A stretch of 64,000 nt of DNA from Flavobacterium sp. (GCF_035195345.1 NZ_CP136574.1:2471871-2535870), one strand, 5' to 3'. Shown: positions 7,874-17,502, numbered from the stretch's first letter. Made by a program: numbers and translations. The notes: generated from the sequence alone by a model not told the origin.

Positions 7874-8884
7874 TTATTGATTTATTTTGATTAATTCTAT
7901 TTCAAAAATTAAATCAGCATTCGGTGGAATAACACCACCTGCTCCTCTTTCACCATAAGCAAGATTAGATGGAATATAGAATTTATATTTAGATCCTTCA
8001 TTCATAAGTTGAACACCTTCTGTCCAGCCTTTGATAACTTGATTTAAACCAAAATCTATAGTTTCTCCTCTTTGTACGCTACTGTCAAATACTTTGCCAT
8101 CTAAAAACATACCAGTATAGTGTACTTTTACGTTACTTGTTGCTACTGGTTTGTTTCCTGTTCCTTCTTGTAGAACAATATATTTTAAGCCGCTTGGAGT
8201 AGATGCTGCATTTGCAAATTCTTTTAACGCTTTTTCTTTAGCTTCCTTTTGCTTTTCAGCGGCCAATTTATCAGCAGCTTCTTTATTTATGAAATAGTCT
8301 GCAAATACTTTTTCAGCATTAAATTTTTTTGCTTCTTTTCCAACTCTAATTATTTTAACAGAAATTATCACATCATCTTGTGCAATTTTATCTACCACTT
8401 CTTGTCCTGAAACGACATGACCAAAAACCGTATGTATTCCATCTAAATGTGGAGTTGCTTTATGGGTGATAAAAAATTGACTTCCATTGGTAGCTGGTCC
8501 AGCATTAGCCATAGAAAGAATACCCTTGTCTGAGTGTTTTAAGTCAGTAACAATTTCATCGTCAAATTTATATCCAGGTCCGCCAGTTCCTTTTCCATCA
8601 GGACAACCTCCTTGAATCATGAAATTTGCTATAACTCTATGGAATTTCAATCCATTGTAATATGGTTTTCCTTTAAATTTAGCATCTGCTTTTGGATTGT
8701 TTCCTTCCGCAAGTGAAATAAAATTGGCTACTGTAATAGGTGTTTTTTTGTATTCTAATTCAACTACAATTTTTCCTTTTGCTGTGTTGAATTCAGCAAA
8801 AATACCATCTTCTGTTTTGTTTTGAGCAGTTGCAAATGTTAACCAACTTAATGTGATTACTACAATTTTTAATAAGTGTTTCAT
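7874..8884 (-). CDS. Secreted cyclophilin-FKBP fusion peptidyl-prolyl isomerase
   Basis: 336 residues. A signal peptide (about 1-20, ending TFATA) has no lipobox, so the protein should be periplasmic. A cyclophilin-type domain (about 28-180) carries FHRVI, GGPGYKFDDE and NGSQFFIT. A Lys/Glu/Ala-rich helical linker (about 185-225) follows, then an FKBP domain (about 232-334) with VHYTGMF-DGKVFDSS and YGERGAGGVIPPNADLIFE. Both catalytic cores look intact. It is the last gene of the operon DHH phosphoesterase, gldI, PPIase, PPIase (18-nt gap). Paralogous to 8903-9982. Likely role: folding of envelope or T9SS/gliding proteins (inference from neighbours). Confidence 0.92.
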   Translation of the reverse strand: MKHLLKIVVITLSWLTFATAQNKTEDGIFAEFNTAKGKIVVELEYKKTPITVANFISLAEGNNPKADAKFKGKPYYNGLKFHRVIANFMIQGGCPDGKGTGGPGYKFDDEIVTDLKHSDKGILSMANAGPATNGSQFFITHKATPHLDGIHTVFGHVVSGQEVVDKIAQDDVIISVKIIRVGKEAKKFNAEKVFADYFINKEAADKLAAEKQKEAKEKALKEFANAASTPSGLKYIVLQEGTGNKPVATSNVKVHYTGMFLDGKVFDSSVQRGETIDFGLNQVIKGWTEGVQLMNEGSKYKFYIPSNLAYGERGAGGVIPPNADLIFEIELIKINQ

Positions 8885-8902
8885 TTTGTAATTATTAGTT
8901 TG

Positions 8903-9982
8903 TTATTTGTTTTCTAAAAGTTCTACTTCAAAAATAATATTAGCATTAGGTGGAATTGCATCTCCGGCTCCTTGTTCGCCATAACCTAAATTGGAAGGAA
9001 TGTATAACATTAACTTATCTCCATAATTCATTAAGGTAATTCCTTCATTAAATCCTGGGATGAAAGGCAAATTACCAATGGTTACAGGAAAACCAGCATA
9101 TCCGTTTTGGTTGGCTCTGTTTTGATCAAATTTCCCATGCAATTTAGCTACATCTTCGTAACTAGTATCAAAAAGCTGTCCGTTTTCTAAATAACCTGCA
9201 TAATGAATTAGAACTTGTGTGCCATTAGCTGGTTTTTTTTCTGTTCCTTTTTTTATTATTTGGTATATTAAACCTGATTTAGTTTTTGTTCCAGTTGCTT
9301 TTAAAGTGGTAATTTCTTTAATTTTATTTTCAGTTATTTGTTGAGCTTTTTCTTCAGCTTCTTTAATTTCTTTGGCAACGGAAGAATAGTAGTTTTTGAA
9401 AATTTTTACAGCATCAAATTTTTTAGCTGCATTTCCTATTCTTATAATTGTTATTTTTTCAATAATATCATTAGCTTCAATGGTGTTGATTACTTCTAAT
9501 CCTTCAACAACTTCTCCAAAAACGGTATGCATATTATCTAACCATGGTGTTTCTTTGTGAGTTATAAAGAATTGGCTTCCATTGGTGCTTGGACCTGCAT
9601 TAGCCATCGATAAAATTCCTGCTTTTGAATGTGTTAAATCGGGATGAAATTCATCTTTGAATTTATAACCGGGTCCGCCTGTACCATCTCCCATTGGGTC
9701 ACCACATTGTACCATGAAATCAGGAATAACACGATGAAATTTTAAACCATCATAAAATGGTTTTCCTTTGAATTCGTTACTTACGAATGGGTTTTTTCCT
9801 TCTGCTAAAGTTACAAAATTAGCTACGGTATTAGGAACTTTTTCAAATTCTAATTTAACAATCATATTGCCTTTTGCGGTTTCAATTTCAGCATATAAAC
9901 CTTCTTTTAGATTGTCATGTGATTTTGAGCAAGAAATAAAAAATGTTGCAATACTTAAAAGTAAAATTGTGATATTCTTCAT
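8903..9982 (-). CDS. Lipoprotein cyclophilin-FKBP fusion peptidyl-prolyl isomerase
   Basis: 359 residues. The lipobox FISC puts Cys18 at the lipid-modified position, so unlike its downstream paralogue this enzyme should be membrane anchored. The cyclophilin domain (about 30-185) has FHRVIPDFM, GGPGYKFKDE and NGSQFFIT. A coiled linker of about 40 residues follows, then an FKBP domain (about 240-358) with VLIHYAGYLENGQLFDTS and YGEQGAGDAIPPNANIIFE. The FKBP domain contains an insertion (KLHGKFDQNRANQNG region) compared with the paralogue. Gaps of 7 nt to gldI and 18 nt to the next PPIase indicate one operon. Confidence 0.92.
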   Translation of the reverse strand: MKNITILLLSIATFFISCSKSHDNLKEGLYAEIETAKGNMIVKLEFEKVPNTVANFVTLAEGKNPFVSNEFKGKPFYDGLKFHRVIPDFMVQCGDPMGDGTGGPGYKFKDEFHPDLTHSKAGILSMANAGPSTNGSQFFITHKETPWLDNMHTVFGEVVEGLEVINTIEANDIIEKITIIRIGNAAKKFDAVKIFKNYYSSVAKEIKEAEEKAQQITENKIKEITTLKATGTKTKSGLIYQIIKKGTEKKPANGTQVLIHYAGYLENGQLFDTSYEDVAKLHGKFDQNRANQNGYAGFPVTIGNLPFIPGFNEGITLMNYGDKLMLYIPSNLGYGEQGAGDAIPPNANIIFEVELLENK

Positions 9983-9989
9983 TTTAAAA

Positions 9990-10547
9990 TTAGTTTTTAG
10001 CTTGAGTATCTATTTTAATATCATTTAAACTTACGGTGCAAATTAAAGGTTCATTGGTGCCTATTTTTTTATCATCGCCATGATAGCCGTAAGCCATGTG
10101 AGAAGGAAATAAGAATGTAACTGTTTCTCCTTTTTTCATTAATTTAATACCATCTCGCAATCCCATCATGATATTTTCTTTATCAACGTAATAAACCTGA
10201 GGTTTTGTATCGGCAATTGTGTAAATAATTCTGCTTTTTAAATCTTTTATTTCGTAATCAAAAAAAGCAATGTCGCCTCTTTTTGGTGAAGGTGTAAGTT
10301 CTTCAACTTTGGTTTCGTATTTGTACCAATAACCTTTGTTTGAACTTATGTAAGATTTAAGAGAATCGTTTTTTATTATTTCGGCAATCAAATCTTCTTC
10401 GTCTGCAATTAAAATTTTGTTGCGCTCTATAGATTCTTTTATAAAAGTTCCAGAAGTGTGAGAAATAGGTTTTCTGGCTTGTTGTTGTTGCGAACAGCTA
10501 GCTAAGAAAATCATTACTCCAAGAAGGAATAGGTTGTGAATTTTCAT
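9990..10547 (-). CDS. gldI: Gliding motility-associated FKBP-type PPIase lipoprotein GldI
   Basis: 185 residues with a lipobox (LASC, Cys18) and one FKBP-like domain (about 85-178) containing GLRDGIKLMKKGETVTFLFP, HMAYGYHGDD and a closing hydrophobic strand. Length, lipobox and domain layout match GldI, a protein required for gliding and T9SS function in Flavobacterium johnsoniae. The FKBP core is less canonical than in the two neighbouring fusions. It lies 4 nt from the DHH gene upstream and 7 nt from the PPIase downstream. Confidence 0.85.
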   Translation of the reverse strand: MKIHNLFLLGVMIFLASCSQQQQARKPISHTSGTFIKESIERNKILIADEEDLIAEIIKNDSLKSYISSNKGYWYKYETKVEELTPSPKRGDIAFFDYEIKDLKSRIIYTIADTKPQVYYVDKENIMMGLRDGIKLMKKGETVTFLFPSHMAYGYHGDDKKIGTNEPLICTVSLNDIKIDTQAKN

Positions 10548-10551
10548 TTGT

Positions 10552-11562
10552 TTATTTTTTTTCTTGTGCTAAAATAGCAATAAATTGTTGTATCGTTTCG
10601 TCTAAACTTAAAAAAGATTTTCCTCCAGCAGCATTGATATGTCCGCCACCATTGAAATGATTTCGTGCAAATTGGTTTACATCAAAATCACCTTGTGAAC
10701 GGAACGATATTTTAATTATTCCTTCTTCTTTATTTTCGATGAAAATGGCCGTAAAATCAATTCCTTTAATGCTTAATCCGTAATTTACAATTCCTTCTGT
10801 ATCGCCTTTTTGATGACCAAGTTCGTTTAATTCATCTTGAGTTAAGGTGATGTATGTGGTTTTGTATTCAGGAAGCATTTTTAAATTTTGAAGCGCCTTT
10901 CCAAGCAACAATAAACGATTATAGCTTGAATTGTCAAAAAGTAAATTATGAATTTCACTGTTGTTGATGCCTCTATCAATTAAATCGGAAACGCATTTAT
11001 GAGTAGCGCTTGTGGTTTTTGGAAAACGAAAACTGCCAGAATCGGTTACAATTCCAGTATACAAACAAGTTGCTACTGTTTTGTTAAGTAGATTTTCAAG
11101 TTCTAATTGATAAATAAAATCATATACCATTTGGCAAGTTGAACCATAGGCAGTATCTGAAAAAGTATAGGTTGCATAACCATCTGGTGCTTGATGATGG
11201 TCAATCATTATGCTTTGAGCTGTTAGTGTTTTTAATACATTTTCCATTTGGTCTCCCGTTCGATGAAGTGCATTAAAATCTAATGTAAAAACTAATTCCG
11301 ATTTTTCTAATATAGTTTTGCACGTATCAAAACTTCGTTCAAAGATTAAAACTTTTTCACTTTCGGGTAACCAAGCTAAAAAATCTGGAAATTCATTTGG
11401 AGCTATAACCACAACGTTATGTTGTAATTGTTTTAAGATATGATATAATCCTAGTGTCGAACCCATAGCGTCTCCGTCAGGATTTCTATGTGGTATTATG
11501 GTAATTCTTTTTGGTGTAGCTAATATCGATTTTATAGCTTCAATTTCGTGTATTTGCATCAT
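10552..11562 (-). CDS. DHH/DHHA1 phosphoesterase (NrnA-like nanoRNase/pAp phosphatase)
   Basis: 336 residues. DHH domain motifs: HRNPDGDAMGS (about 25-35), FTLDFNALHRTGD (about 92-104) and MIDHHQAPDGYA (about 118-129). The DHHA1 domain ends with FNGGGHINAAGGKS (about 303-316). This set is typical of NrnA-type enzymes that degrade 2-5-nt RNAs and dephosphorylate pAp. Tandem ATG codons start the frame; either may be used. It is the first gene of the gldI/PPIase operon, and its 3' end lies 4 nt from gldI. The functional link to gldI is not obvious from sequence. Confidence 0.88.
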   Translation of the reverse strand: MMQIHEIEAIKSILATPKRITIIPHRNPDGDAMGSTLGLYHILKQLQHNVVVIAPNEFPDFLAWLPESEKVLIFERSFDTCKTILEKSELVFTLDFNALHRTGDQMENVLKTLTAQSIMIDHHQAPDGYATYTFSDTAYGSTCQMVYDFIYQLELENLLNKTVATCLYTGIVTDSGSFRFPKTTSATHKCVSDLIDRGINNSEIHNLLFDNSSYNRLLLLGKALQNLKMLPEYKTTYITLTQDELNELGHQKGDTEGIVNYGLSIKGIDFTAIFIENKEEGIIKISFRSQGDFDVNQFARNHFNGGGHINAAGGKSFLSLDETIQQFIAILAQEKK

Positions 11563-11606
11563 AGTGCGAATATATTATATTGTAGGCTATTCTGCAATAA
11601 TTATGC

Positions 11607-13625
11607 CTAACGTTTTAATGAAAAGTGCCCTTTTATGGATTGTCCATTGGTTAATTTGATTTCAAACCAATAATCATTTGAAGGAGATTGATTTCCATTA
11701 AAAGTACCATTCCAACCTTCACTTTCTCCGAAAATTTGTTTTATAAATTTTCCATAACGATCAAATATATTAATTGGACTGTTTTCTAAATTACGTTTGT
11801 CTAGGTTTTTAATGAACCAAGTGTCGTTATATCCGTCACCGTTTGGAGTGAAATATTTTGGGTAATCTAAGATGTAAAAGGTTTCGAATGCAATATCACA
11901 ACCTTTTTTATCTTGGACATAAACCTTATATTCTCCAGGTGCTAAATTGGTAAAAATATTAGAATCTTGATAATTGCTTCCGTCTAAAGAAAATTCGTAA
12001 TCGCCTAAACTAGCACTTGATATTTGAATTGTTGCAGTATTGTTTTCTTGAAAATCGTTGCAAATAATATCTTCAATTAAAGCAGTGCTTGAAGCTTCAA
12101 CAGTAAAAGTTTTTGTTTTAGAACAATTATTTACATTGGTTAAAATTACTTTGTATGTACCAGCTGAAGCAATTAAGATTTGCTGTGTAAATTGTGGTGG
12201 ATTTGTATCCCAAGTATAGGAATTAAAGCCTGAGCCAGCATCTAGTATTAGAATGTCATTCTCACATAAACTTAATTCTTTATCAGTAACTATAGCGTCA
12301 AAAGTATTAACTTTTAAAAATACAGGATAATCAGTATAACAACCTTGAATATTCATTACTCTAGCGTAAATGGTTTGATTGTATGCGGTTGTATTCGTAT
12401 AGTTTACTGGTAAAATAGTTGTGCTCGTTTGAGTTTCAAAAAATGAAATTACATAATTAGTTGGTAAATTCGTAAAAAGACTATTTTTAATATTATCTAA
12501 ATTAAAAGCTGTTTTTCCATCTTGATTTGTATCTGAATCGCACAATGAAAAAGTGTTTTCATCAATAGTTAATACATCAGCATATTCAATTTTAATAGTT
12601 CCAGTTGTTTGGCAAGAAGGACCATAGTTGATTTCCACTACATAATCTCCGACAGATGTAATAGTATAAGTTGCATTTGTAGCTCCAGGAATAGCAATAC
12701 TATCTTGAAACCATTGATAAGCCGTTGCACCAACTTGTGTTGCATCTACCAATAAAGTTTCGTTTTGACATAATGGATTTCCAGAGGAAATTAATCGGTC
12801 ATCACCTATATCAATTGTGAAATTGAAACTACCGCCACCAAGAAATATGGCCGAGTCAAATCGGTAATTTCCTTCATCTGCTATTACTAATTTTATGTGA
12901 TAAGTTTCTCCCGGAATTACATCGGCTTGCGCTGTTAACACTTTGGTTTGTCCGTTGTAATTTGTGGGGTGATTGGCATCATTAAAAGCATCAAAATAAT
13001 TAGCATTTGCTGGGGGACAAATAGTTCCGGGACCTCGAACGGTATTCACTTTTACGGGTGTAGATGTGCCAGGAACAACTGCTAAATTTTCATAAGTGGT
13101 AGTGCCATTTCTTTTTAATAAAAAAGCAAAACCATCTGTGAAATTACATTGATTTGATGATGGATTGGATAAATATTGTTCAGATGAAAAAATATAATCA
13201 AAACTGATTTTATTTCCTAAAGGGATGAAATCAAATTCTAAAATTGTTGCATTAAAGGTATTGCTTAACCCTAATGCTGTGTTTAAATCTGAATCGCCAT
13301 CCCAGCCCATACTTCCACCATCATCAGAAAGGTAGGAGTTGGGCCCTGGGGCATTATTAATTTTTCCAGTAGAAAGTATAATTCCATTTTGGAATGGGAA
13401 AGTAGTCCCTGTAGCGTCAAAATAGCCAAAACTTTTTTCTCCAGTAGCAAAATTGCCACCCGATACACTCACATTAAAAATGTTAGCACAAGAACTATTG
13501 ATTAAAATATCTTCGACTAAAGTTTGAGAAGAATATCCTTCATCAACAGAGATGTTTTGTGAATTTCCAAATTGAATTCCCAGTACGAAAAATAGGGCAG
13601 AAATGAGATGTTTGATAATTTTCAT
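11607..13625 (-). CDS. T9SS type B sorting-domain protein with choice-of-anchor L domain
   Basis: 672 residues. Signal peptide about 1-22. A choice-of-anchor L-type beta domain covers roughly residues 40-275 (SFDYIFSSEQYLSNPS, FAFLLKRNG, HIKLVIADEGN...FLGGGSF). Ig/PKD-like segments follow, then the gliding motility-associated C-terminal domain (YFTPNGDGYNDTWFI, INIFDRYGKFIKQI, GWNGTFNG, YWFEIKL). This tail is the type B signal for T9SS export and surface attachment (SprF-dependent in known cases). The product is likely an adhesin or carbohydrate-binding surface protein. It lies 16 nt after the ABC permease gene and could share its transcript. Confidence 0.88.
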   Translation of the reverse strand: MKIIKHLISALFFVLGIQFGNSQNISVDEGYSSQTLVEDILINSSCANIFNVSVSGGNFATGEKSFGYFDATGTTFPFQNGIILSTGKINNAPGPNSYLSDDGGSMGWDGDSDLNTALGLSNTFNATILEFDFIPLGNKISFDYIFSSEQYLSNPSSNQCNFTDGFAFLLKRNGTTTYENLAVVPGTSTPVKVNTVRGPGTICPPANANYFDAFNDANHPTNYNGQTKVLTAQADVIPGETYHIKLVIADEGNYRFDSAIFLGGGSFNFTIDIGDDRLISSGNPLCQNETLLVDATQVGATAYQWFQDSIAIPGATNATYTITSVGDYVVEINYGPSCQTTGTIKIEYADVLTIDENTFSLCDSDTNQDGKTAFNLDNIKNSLFTNLPTNYVISFFETQTSTTILPVNYTNTTAYNQTIYARVMNIQGCYTDYPVFLKVNTFDAIVTDKELSLCENDILILDAGSGFNSYTWDTNPPQFTQQILIASAGTYKVILTNVNNCSKTKTFTVEASSTALIEDIICNDFQENNTATIQISSASLGDYEFSLDGSNYQDSNIFTNLAPGEYKVYVQDKKGCDIAFETFYILDYPKYFTPNGDGYNDTWFIKNLDKRNLENSPINIFDRYGKFIKQIFGESEGWNGTFNGNQSPSNDYWFEIKLTNGQSIKGHFSLKR

Positions 13626-13641
13626 AGCATCTGCAAAGATA

Positions 13642-14493
13642 CTACAAATCGCGCTTTTTAAGAATATAATAGGATGTTAAAATAAATATAAATGTCCAAA
13701 CTAATGCAATGCTAATTTCTGAGAAGTGAACGCTATAATCTCTTATGGTTTGTTGACCTCCAATTGTTGTTTCTATTGTTTTTGCAAAACTTAATCTTGT
13801 AAAAGGTTCTTTAATTAGATTGCTCAATGATTCTAAAGGAAAAAACTTATAAAGTTTGTCCGCAAAATCAATAGTTTTATTATTTCCATTTAAAATTTCA
13901 AACTTTAAAATCCCGTAAGATATTTTTTCAAAAACAAACCATATAAATAAAAATCCTAATGCAAAAGCACTCCTTTTAACTAAAATTCCTAAGAATAAAC
14001 AGAATGAGAAAAATGCAGCTAGCTTGATAAAAAACGCAACTAAATATTCTAAATCCGAAAAAACAATTGAAAATTCATTATACGATGAAAATGAATATCC
14101 CAAAATCAAAGACATGATGAAAACAAAAACGGTTGAAGCTAAAGCAAAACTTCCAACTACTAAAAATTTAGAAAGTATGAATTCCTTTTTGCTTAATCCA
14201 TCGATTAAATTTTGTTTAAGTGTTCCATAAGTATATTCATTTGCCATCATGGACACAATTATGATGGCTAAGAAAAATTTAAACCAAGCGGCAATATAGG
14301 TATTAAAGTGCCATATGTATGGGAAATTAAAAATTCCTTGATCAGCAATGCTAATTTCAAATGTTCCAATATTAAATTTTATTGAAGCAATTAAAGCTAT
14401 AAAGCTTAATAAAATGAAATAGGTTAGAAGTAAAAATTTACTGGCTTTATTTTTCCATATTTTTTGGAATTCTATAGATAATAATCTTTTCAT
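13642..14493 (-). CDS. ABC-2-type transporter permease
   Basis: 283 residues with about six hydrophobic segments: near 18-37, 60-85, 105-135, 150-170, 175-192 and a C-terminal one (about 260-277) before KKRDL. The MANEYTYGTLKQNLIDGLSKKEF stretch between the second and third is characteristic of ABC-2 permeases that work with one CcmA-type ATPase. It starts 7 nt after the ATPase gene 14501-15397, so the two form an export pair. Substrate unknown. Confidence 0.85.
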   Translation of the reverse strand: MKRLLSIEFQKIWKNKASKFLLLTYFILLSFIALIASIKFNIGTFEISIADQGIFNFPYIWHFNTYIAAWFKFFLAIIIVSMMANEYTYGTLKQNLIDGLSKKEFILSKFLVVGSFALASTVFVFIMSLILGYSFSSYNEFSIVFSDLEYLVAFFIKLAAFFSFCLFLGILVKRSAFALGFLFIWFVFEKISYGILKFEILNGNNKTIDFADKLYKFFPLESLSNLIKEPFTRLSFAKTIETTIGGQQTIRDYSVHFSEISIALVWTFIFILTSYYILKKRDL

Positions 14494-14500
14494 GATTGGA

Positions 14501-15397
14501 TTAGTTTTTGGTTAATTCTAAAAATTGTTCTTCTAAACTGTTTTTTCTTTTAACAAGATGTTCTAAAACAATTTTTTGTTCAAACAGATACGCGTTTAAT
14601 TCTTTGGCAGCAATGTCTTGTTTTAAATAAATCAAAACTTTTCCTTCTTCGTCTATTGTTTTTTCAACTGATGGGTGATTTTGAAGTGCCAATTTTAACT
14701 GTTCGTTGTTGTCTGACTGTAACTCAAAAAAGCTGTTATTTTCAATCATGTTATGAACCGAACCTTGGTATAACATTACGCCTTTTTGTAAAATTACCAC
14801 ATGGCTACATACTTTTTCAACTTCATCTAACAAATGCGATGCTAATAAAATAGTAGTGCCTTGCGAAGCAATTACTCTAATAATATCTCTAATTTGACGA
14901 ATTCCTTGAGGATCTAAACCGTTTGTTGGTTCATCTAGAATTAAAATTTCAGGGTCGTTCAAAAGGGCAGATGCAATGGCTAAACGTTGTTTCATTCCCA
15001 ATGAAAAAGTTCGGAATTTATCGTTTTTACGATCTAAAAGACCAACTAATTCTAATTTTTCATCCACTTTTGCAAAAGAAGTTCCTTTGATTTTACAAAC
15101 CAATTCCAAATTTTCTTTGGCGGTCATATAGGGATAAAAGTTTGGTCTTTCAATGATAGCACCTACTTTTTTTAAGGCATCATGAGTGGCTACTTTTCCT
15201 CCAAACCATTCAAAATCGCCTGAAGTTTTATTAACAACATTCAAAACTATTCCTAAAGTGGTTGATTTTCCGGAACCATTGGGGCCAAGAATACCGTAAA
15301 CATTTCCTTTTTTGATTTCAAAAGACACGTTTTTAACAGCGTGTAAATGTTTGTTGAAAATCTTATTAAGTTGGGTGATTTTTAAAATGGTTTCCAA
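14501..15397 (-). CDS. ABC transporter ATP-binding protein (CcmA/ABC-2 partner)
   Basis: 298 residues. Walker A GPNGSGKST (about 38-46), signature FSLGMKQRLA (about 131-140), Walker B ILILDEPTNGLDP (about 150-162), and the switch His in LLASHLLDEVEKV. The accessory C-terminal region after about residue 220 is typical of exporters paired with ABC-2 permeases. First gene of the exporter unit; the permease follows after 7 nt. Confidence 0.93.
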   Translation of the reverse strand: METILKITQLNKIFNKHLHAVKNVSFEIKKGNVYGILGPNGSGKSTTLGIVLNVVNKTSGDFEWFGGKVATHDALKKVGAIIERPNFYPYMTAKENLELVCKIKGTSFAKVDEKLELVGLLDRKNDKFRTFSLGMKQRLAIASALLNDPEILILDEPTNGLDPQGIRQIRDIIRVIASQGTTILLASHLLDEVEKVCSHVVILQKGVMLYQGSVHNMIENNSFFELQSDNNEQLKLALQNHPSVEKTIDEEGKVLIYLKQDIAAKELNAYLFEQKIVLEHLVKRKNSLEEQFLELTKN

Positions 15398-15470
15398 ATT
15401 TGTTCGTTTTTTGATTTAGAGATAAGACGAACAAATAGGTAAATTGTTACGATATGAAATTAATCTGCAT

Positions 15471-15506
15471 AAAAAAATCCCTAATCAAAATTGAAGATTA
15501 GGGATT
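15471..15506 (-). terminator. Rho-independent terminator after the AarF-like gene
   Basis: The stem AAATCCCTAATC (15475-15486) pairs perfectly with GATTAGGGATTT (15495-15506). On the minus strand it is followed by seven T, 20 nt after the stop codon at 15526. Confidence 0.9.
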
Positions 15507-15525
15507 TACAGTTAGTTAGATAAAA

Positions 15526-16836
15526 TTAATATTTTATAAAGTTGTTGATTTTAACATTTTTAGCCTTTAAGTCGTGCATTAAATTATATAAACCAAAGAA
15601 CGTTCTGTTGATATAGATAAAGTGTTTTGAACCGCGATTACCGTTCATGTTTCTTAATTCGGTGCTTTTAGAATAGCGTTCACCTAAATCGGCAATTTGA
15701 CCAAAGAATTCATCATCTGAAAAATCAAATTCTTCCACATGAAATGGTCTTGCGAATAAGCTTAACAATTCATGAAACATTTCTGTAAAAAATTCTGTTT
15801 CTTCTTTAGAATCGTCGGTTCTTAATATTTCTAATTCGTATAATTTTGATTTAAAGAATTCCGGATTTGCCAGATTTTCTTTCTTCGCTAATTCAAAATA
15901 CGGTACATAAAAATCATTTGGGACTTCTTTAATACAACCAAAATCTAAAGCAATTAGTTTTGTGTCTTTTGTAATCAAGAAGTTTCCTGGATGCGGATCG
16001 GCATGTACTTTTCGTAAATTATGCATTTGAAACATATAAAAATCCCAAAGCGTTTGCCCCAAAATATTTGATTTTTCTGCATCTGTATTATAAGCCGTGA
16101 ATTCAGACAAATGTTCGCCTGTCATCCAGTCCATGGTAATGATTTTTTCCGATGACCATTCAGGATAATATTTAGGAAAAATCAAATTAGGAATAGTGAC
16201 ACAAGCTTCAGCCATTTCAATACTTTGTTTGACTTCGTTGATGTAATTGGTTTCTTCAATCAATTTATCTTCAACTTCTTTAAAGTATTTATCAGAATCT
16301 TTTCCTTTGATATTGAACATTTTAATCGCAATTGGCTTTACCATTGCCAAATCAGAACTGATACTTTCTGCCACTCCAGGATATTGAATTTTCACAGCAA
16401 GATTTTTCCCATCCTTGCTCGCTTGGTGTACTTGACCAATGCTCGCAGCGTTTATTGAAGTGGCATTAAAAGTGTCAAATATTTCGTTTGGCTGTTTGCC
16501 AAAATAATTTTTAAAAGTTTTATTTACCAAAGGAGGTGATAACGGCGGAACCGAAAATTGAGCTAATGAAAATTTCTCTACATAAGCACGAGGCAAAATA
16601 CTTTTGTCCATGCTTAGCATTTGAGCTACTTTCAAAGCGCTTCCCTTCATTTGTTTTAAACCATCGTAAATGTCAGAAGCATTATTAATGTTTAGATTTT
16701 CTTTGGCTTCTTCTTCGGTTTTGGTGATTTTGTCACCATAATATTTAATGTAATTTACACCAACTTTTGCTCCAGTTTGAATCAGTTTGGATGCTCTCTG
16801 AATTTTTGATGTAGGAATACTATCTATAGTTTTCAT
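15526..16836 (-). CDS. AarF/UbiB/ABC1-family atypical kinase
   Basis: 436 residues. The signature KGSALKVAQMLSMD (about 64-77) is the family's KxGQ-like motif. SINAASIGQVHQA (about 127-139) replaces the glycine-rich loop with the Ala-rich A-loop, and VKIQYPG supplies the catalytic-pocket Lys. HADPHPGNFLI (about 278-288) and LALDFGC-like (ALDFGCIK, about 297-304) are the catalytic and metal-binding motifs. Homologues support isoprenoid-quinone or lipid metabolism through ATPase activity. It is transcribed 6 nt after the TetR-like gene, so that regulator probably controls this operon. Confidence 0.9.
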   Translation of the reverse strand: MKTIDSIPTSKIQRASKLIQTGAKVGVNYIKYYGDKITKTEEEAKENLNINNASDIYDGLKQMKGSALKVAQMLSMDKSILPRAYVEKFSLAQFSVPPLSPPLVNKTFKNYFGKQPNEIFDTFNATSINAASIGQVHQASKDGKNLAVKIQYPGVAESISSDLAMVKPIAIKMFNIKGKDSDKYFKEVEDKLIEETNYINEVKQSIEMAEACVTIPNLIFPKYYPEWSSEKIITMDWMTGEHLSEFTAYNTDAEKSNILGQTLWDFYMFQMHNLRKVHADPHPGNFLITKDTKLIALDFGCIKEVPNDFYVPYFELAKKENLANPEFFKSKLYELEILRTDDSKEETEFFTEMFHELLSLFARPFHVEEFDFSDDEFFGQIADLGERYSKSTELRNMNGNRGSKHFIYINRTFFGLYNLMHDLKAKNVKINNFIKY

Positions 16837-16842
16837 TTTTGT

Positions 16843-17502
16843 TTACATTTTAAATGAGGCTTTTTCTTGCCACATAAATTTTCCGAAGTCAATTAAACTT
16901 TTTAAAGGTGCAATATCCATTAAATCAAAACTAGTATTGACTGATTTTTCAATGAAAATATCGGTTTTTTCAAAAGAGAGTGAAGTGTCTTCTATCCAAA
17001 ATTTTAAAGTGAATAAGAATTGGAACCAAGCCATTTCGCTCAAAGTTTTTTCTTGAATTTCGACTAGCTTATCTTGTTTTAAATCGATTTTTTCAATTTC
17101 TAACGTATCAAAGAATTGTTTGAAGTGTTTTCTCAATTCGGTTAGTTTAGAAAGACTTTTTAATTTGTTTTTATCTTCTTTTAAAAGTGCAACCGTGAAA
17201 CTTCTGTTGGCAGTTAACATTTCGAAATAAGTGAAATAAAAACTTAATAATTTAGTTCGTGCATCATACGATTCGAAATCTTCGCTTTTTTCTAACAAAT
17301 TCATTGTTTGCTGAAATAATGAAGTGAAAAAGGTTTTTTCAATTTGTTCAAACGATGAAAAATTAGCATAAAATACAGCTTCTTCAAAATTGTACTGCTT
17401 TGCAAATTTATATACCGAATGTGGCGCTTTGTTATTTTCTAAAAAATAATCAATGTAGAAACCTAAAATATCTTGATGAGTAATCTCTTTCTTCTTTGCC
17501 AT
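16843..17502 (-). CDS. TetR/AcrR-like transcriptional regulator
   Basis: 219 residues, almost all helical. The first 50 residues fit a TetR-type DNA-binding domain (ITHQDILGFYIDYFLENNKAPHSVYKFAKQYNFEEAVFYANF), although the recognition helix is divergent from canonical TetR. The rest is an acidic/aromatic ligand-binding-like helical domain. It overlaps no gene and sits 6 nt upstream of the AarF-like kinase, suggesting a regulator-effector pair. The divergent HTH makes the family call good but not certain. Confidence 0.72.
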   Translation of the reverse strand: MAKKKEITHQDILGFYIDYFLENNKAPHSVYKFAKQYNFEEAVFYANFSSFEQIEKTFFTSLFQQTMNLLEKSEDFESYDARTKLLSFYFTYFEMLTANRSFTVALLKEDKNKLKSLSKLTELRKHFKQFFDTLEIEKIDLKQDKLVEIQEKTLSEMAWFQFLFTLKFWIEDTSLSFEKTDIFIEKSVNTSFDLMDIAPLKSLIDFGKFMWQEKASFKM

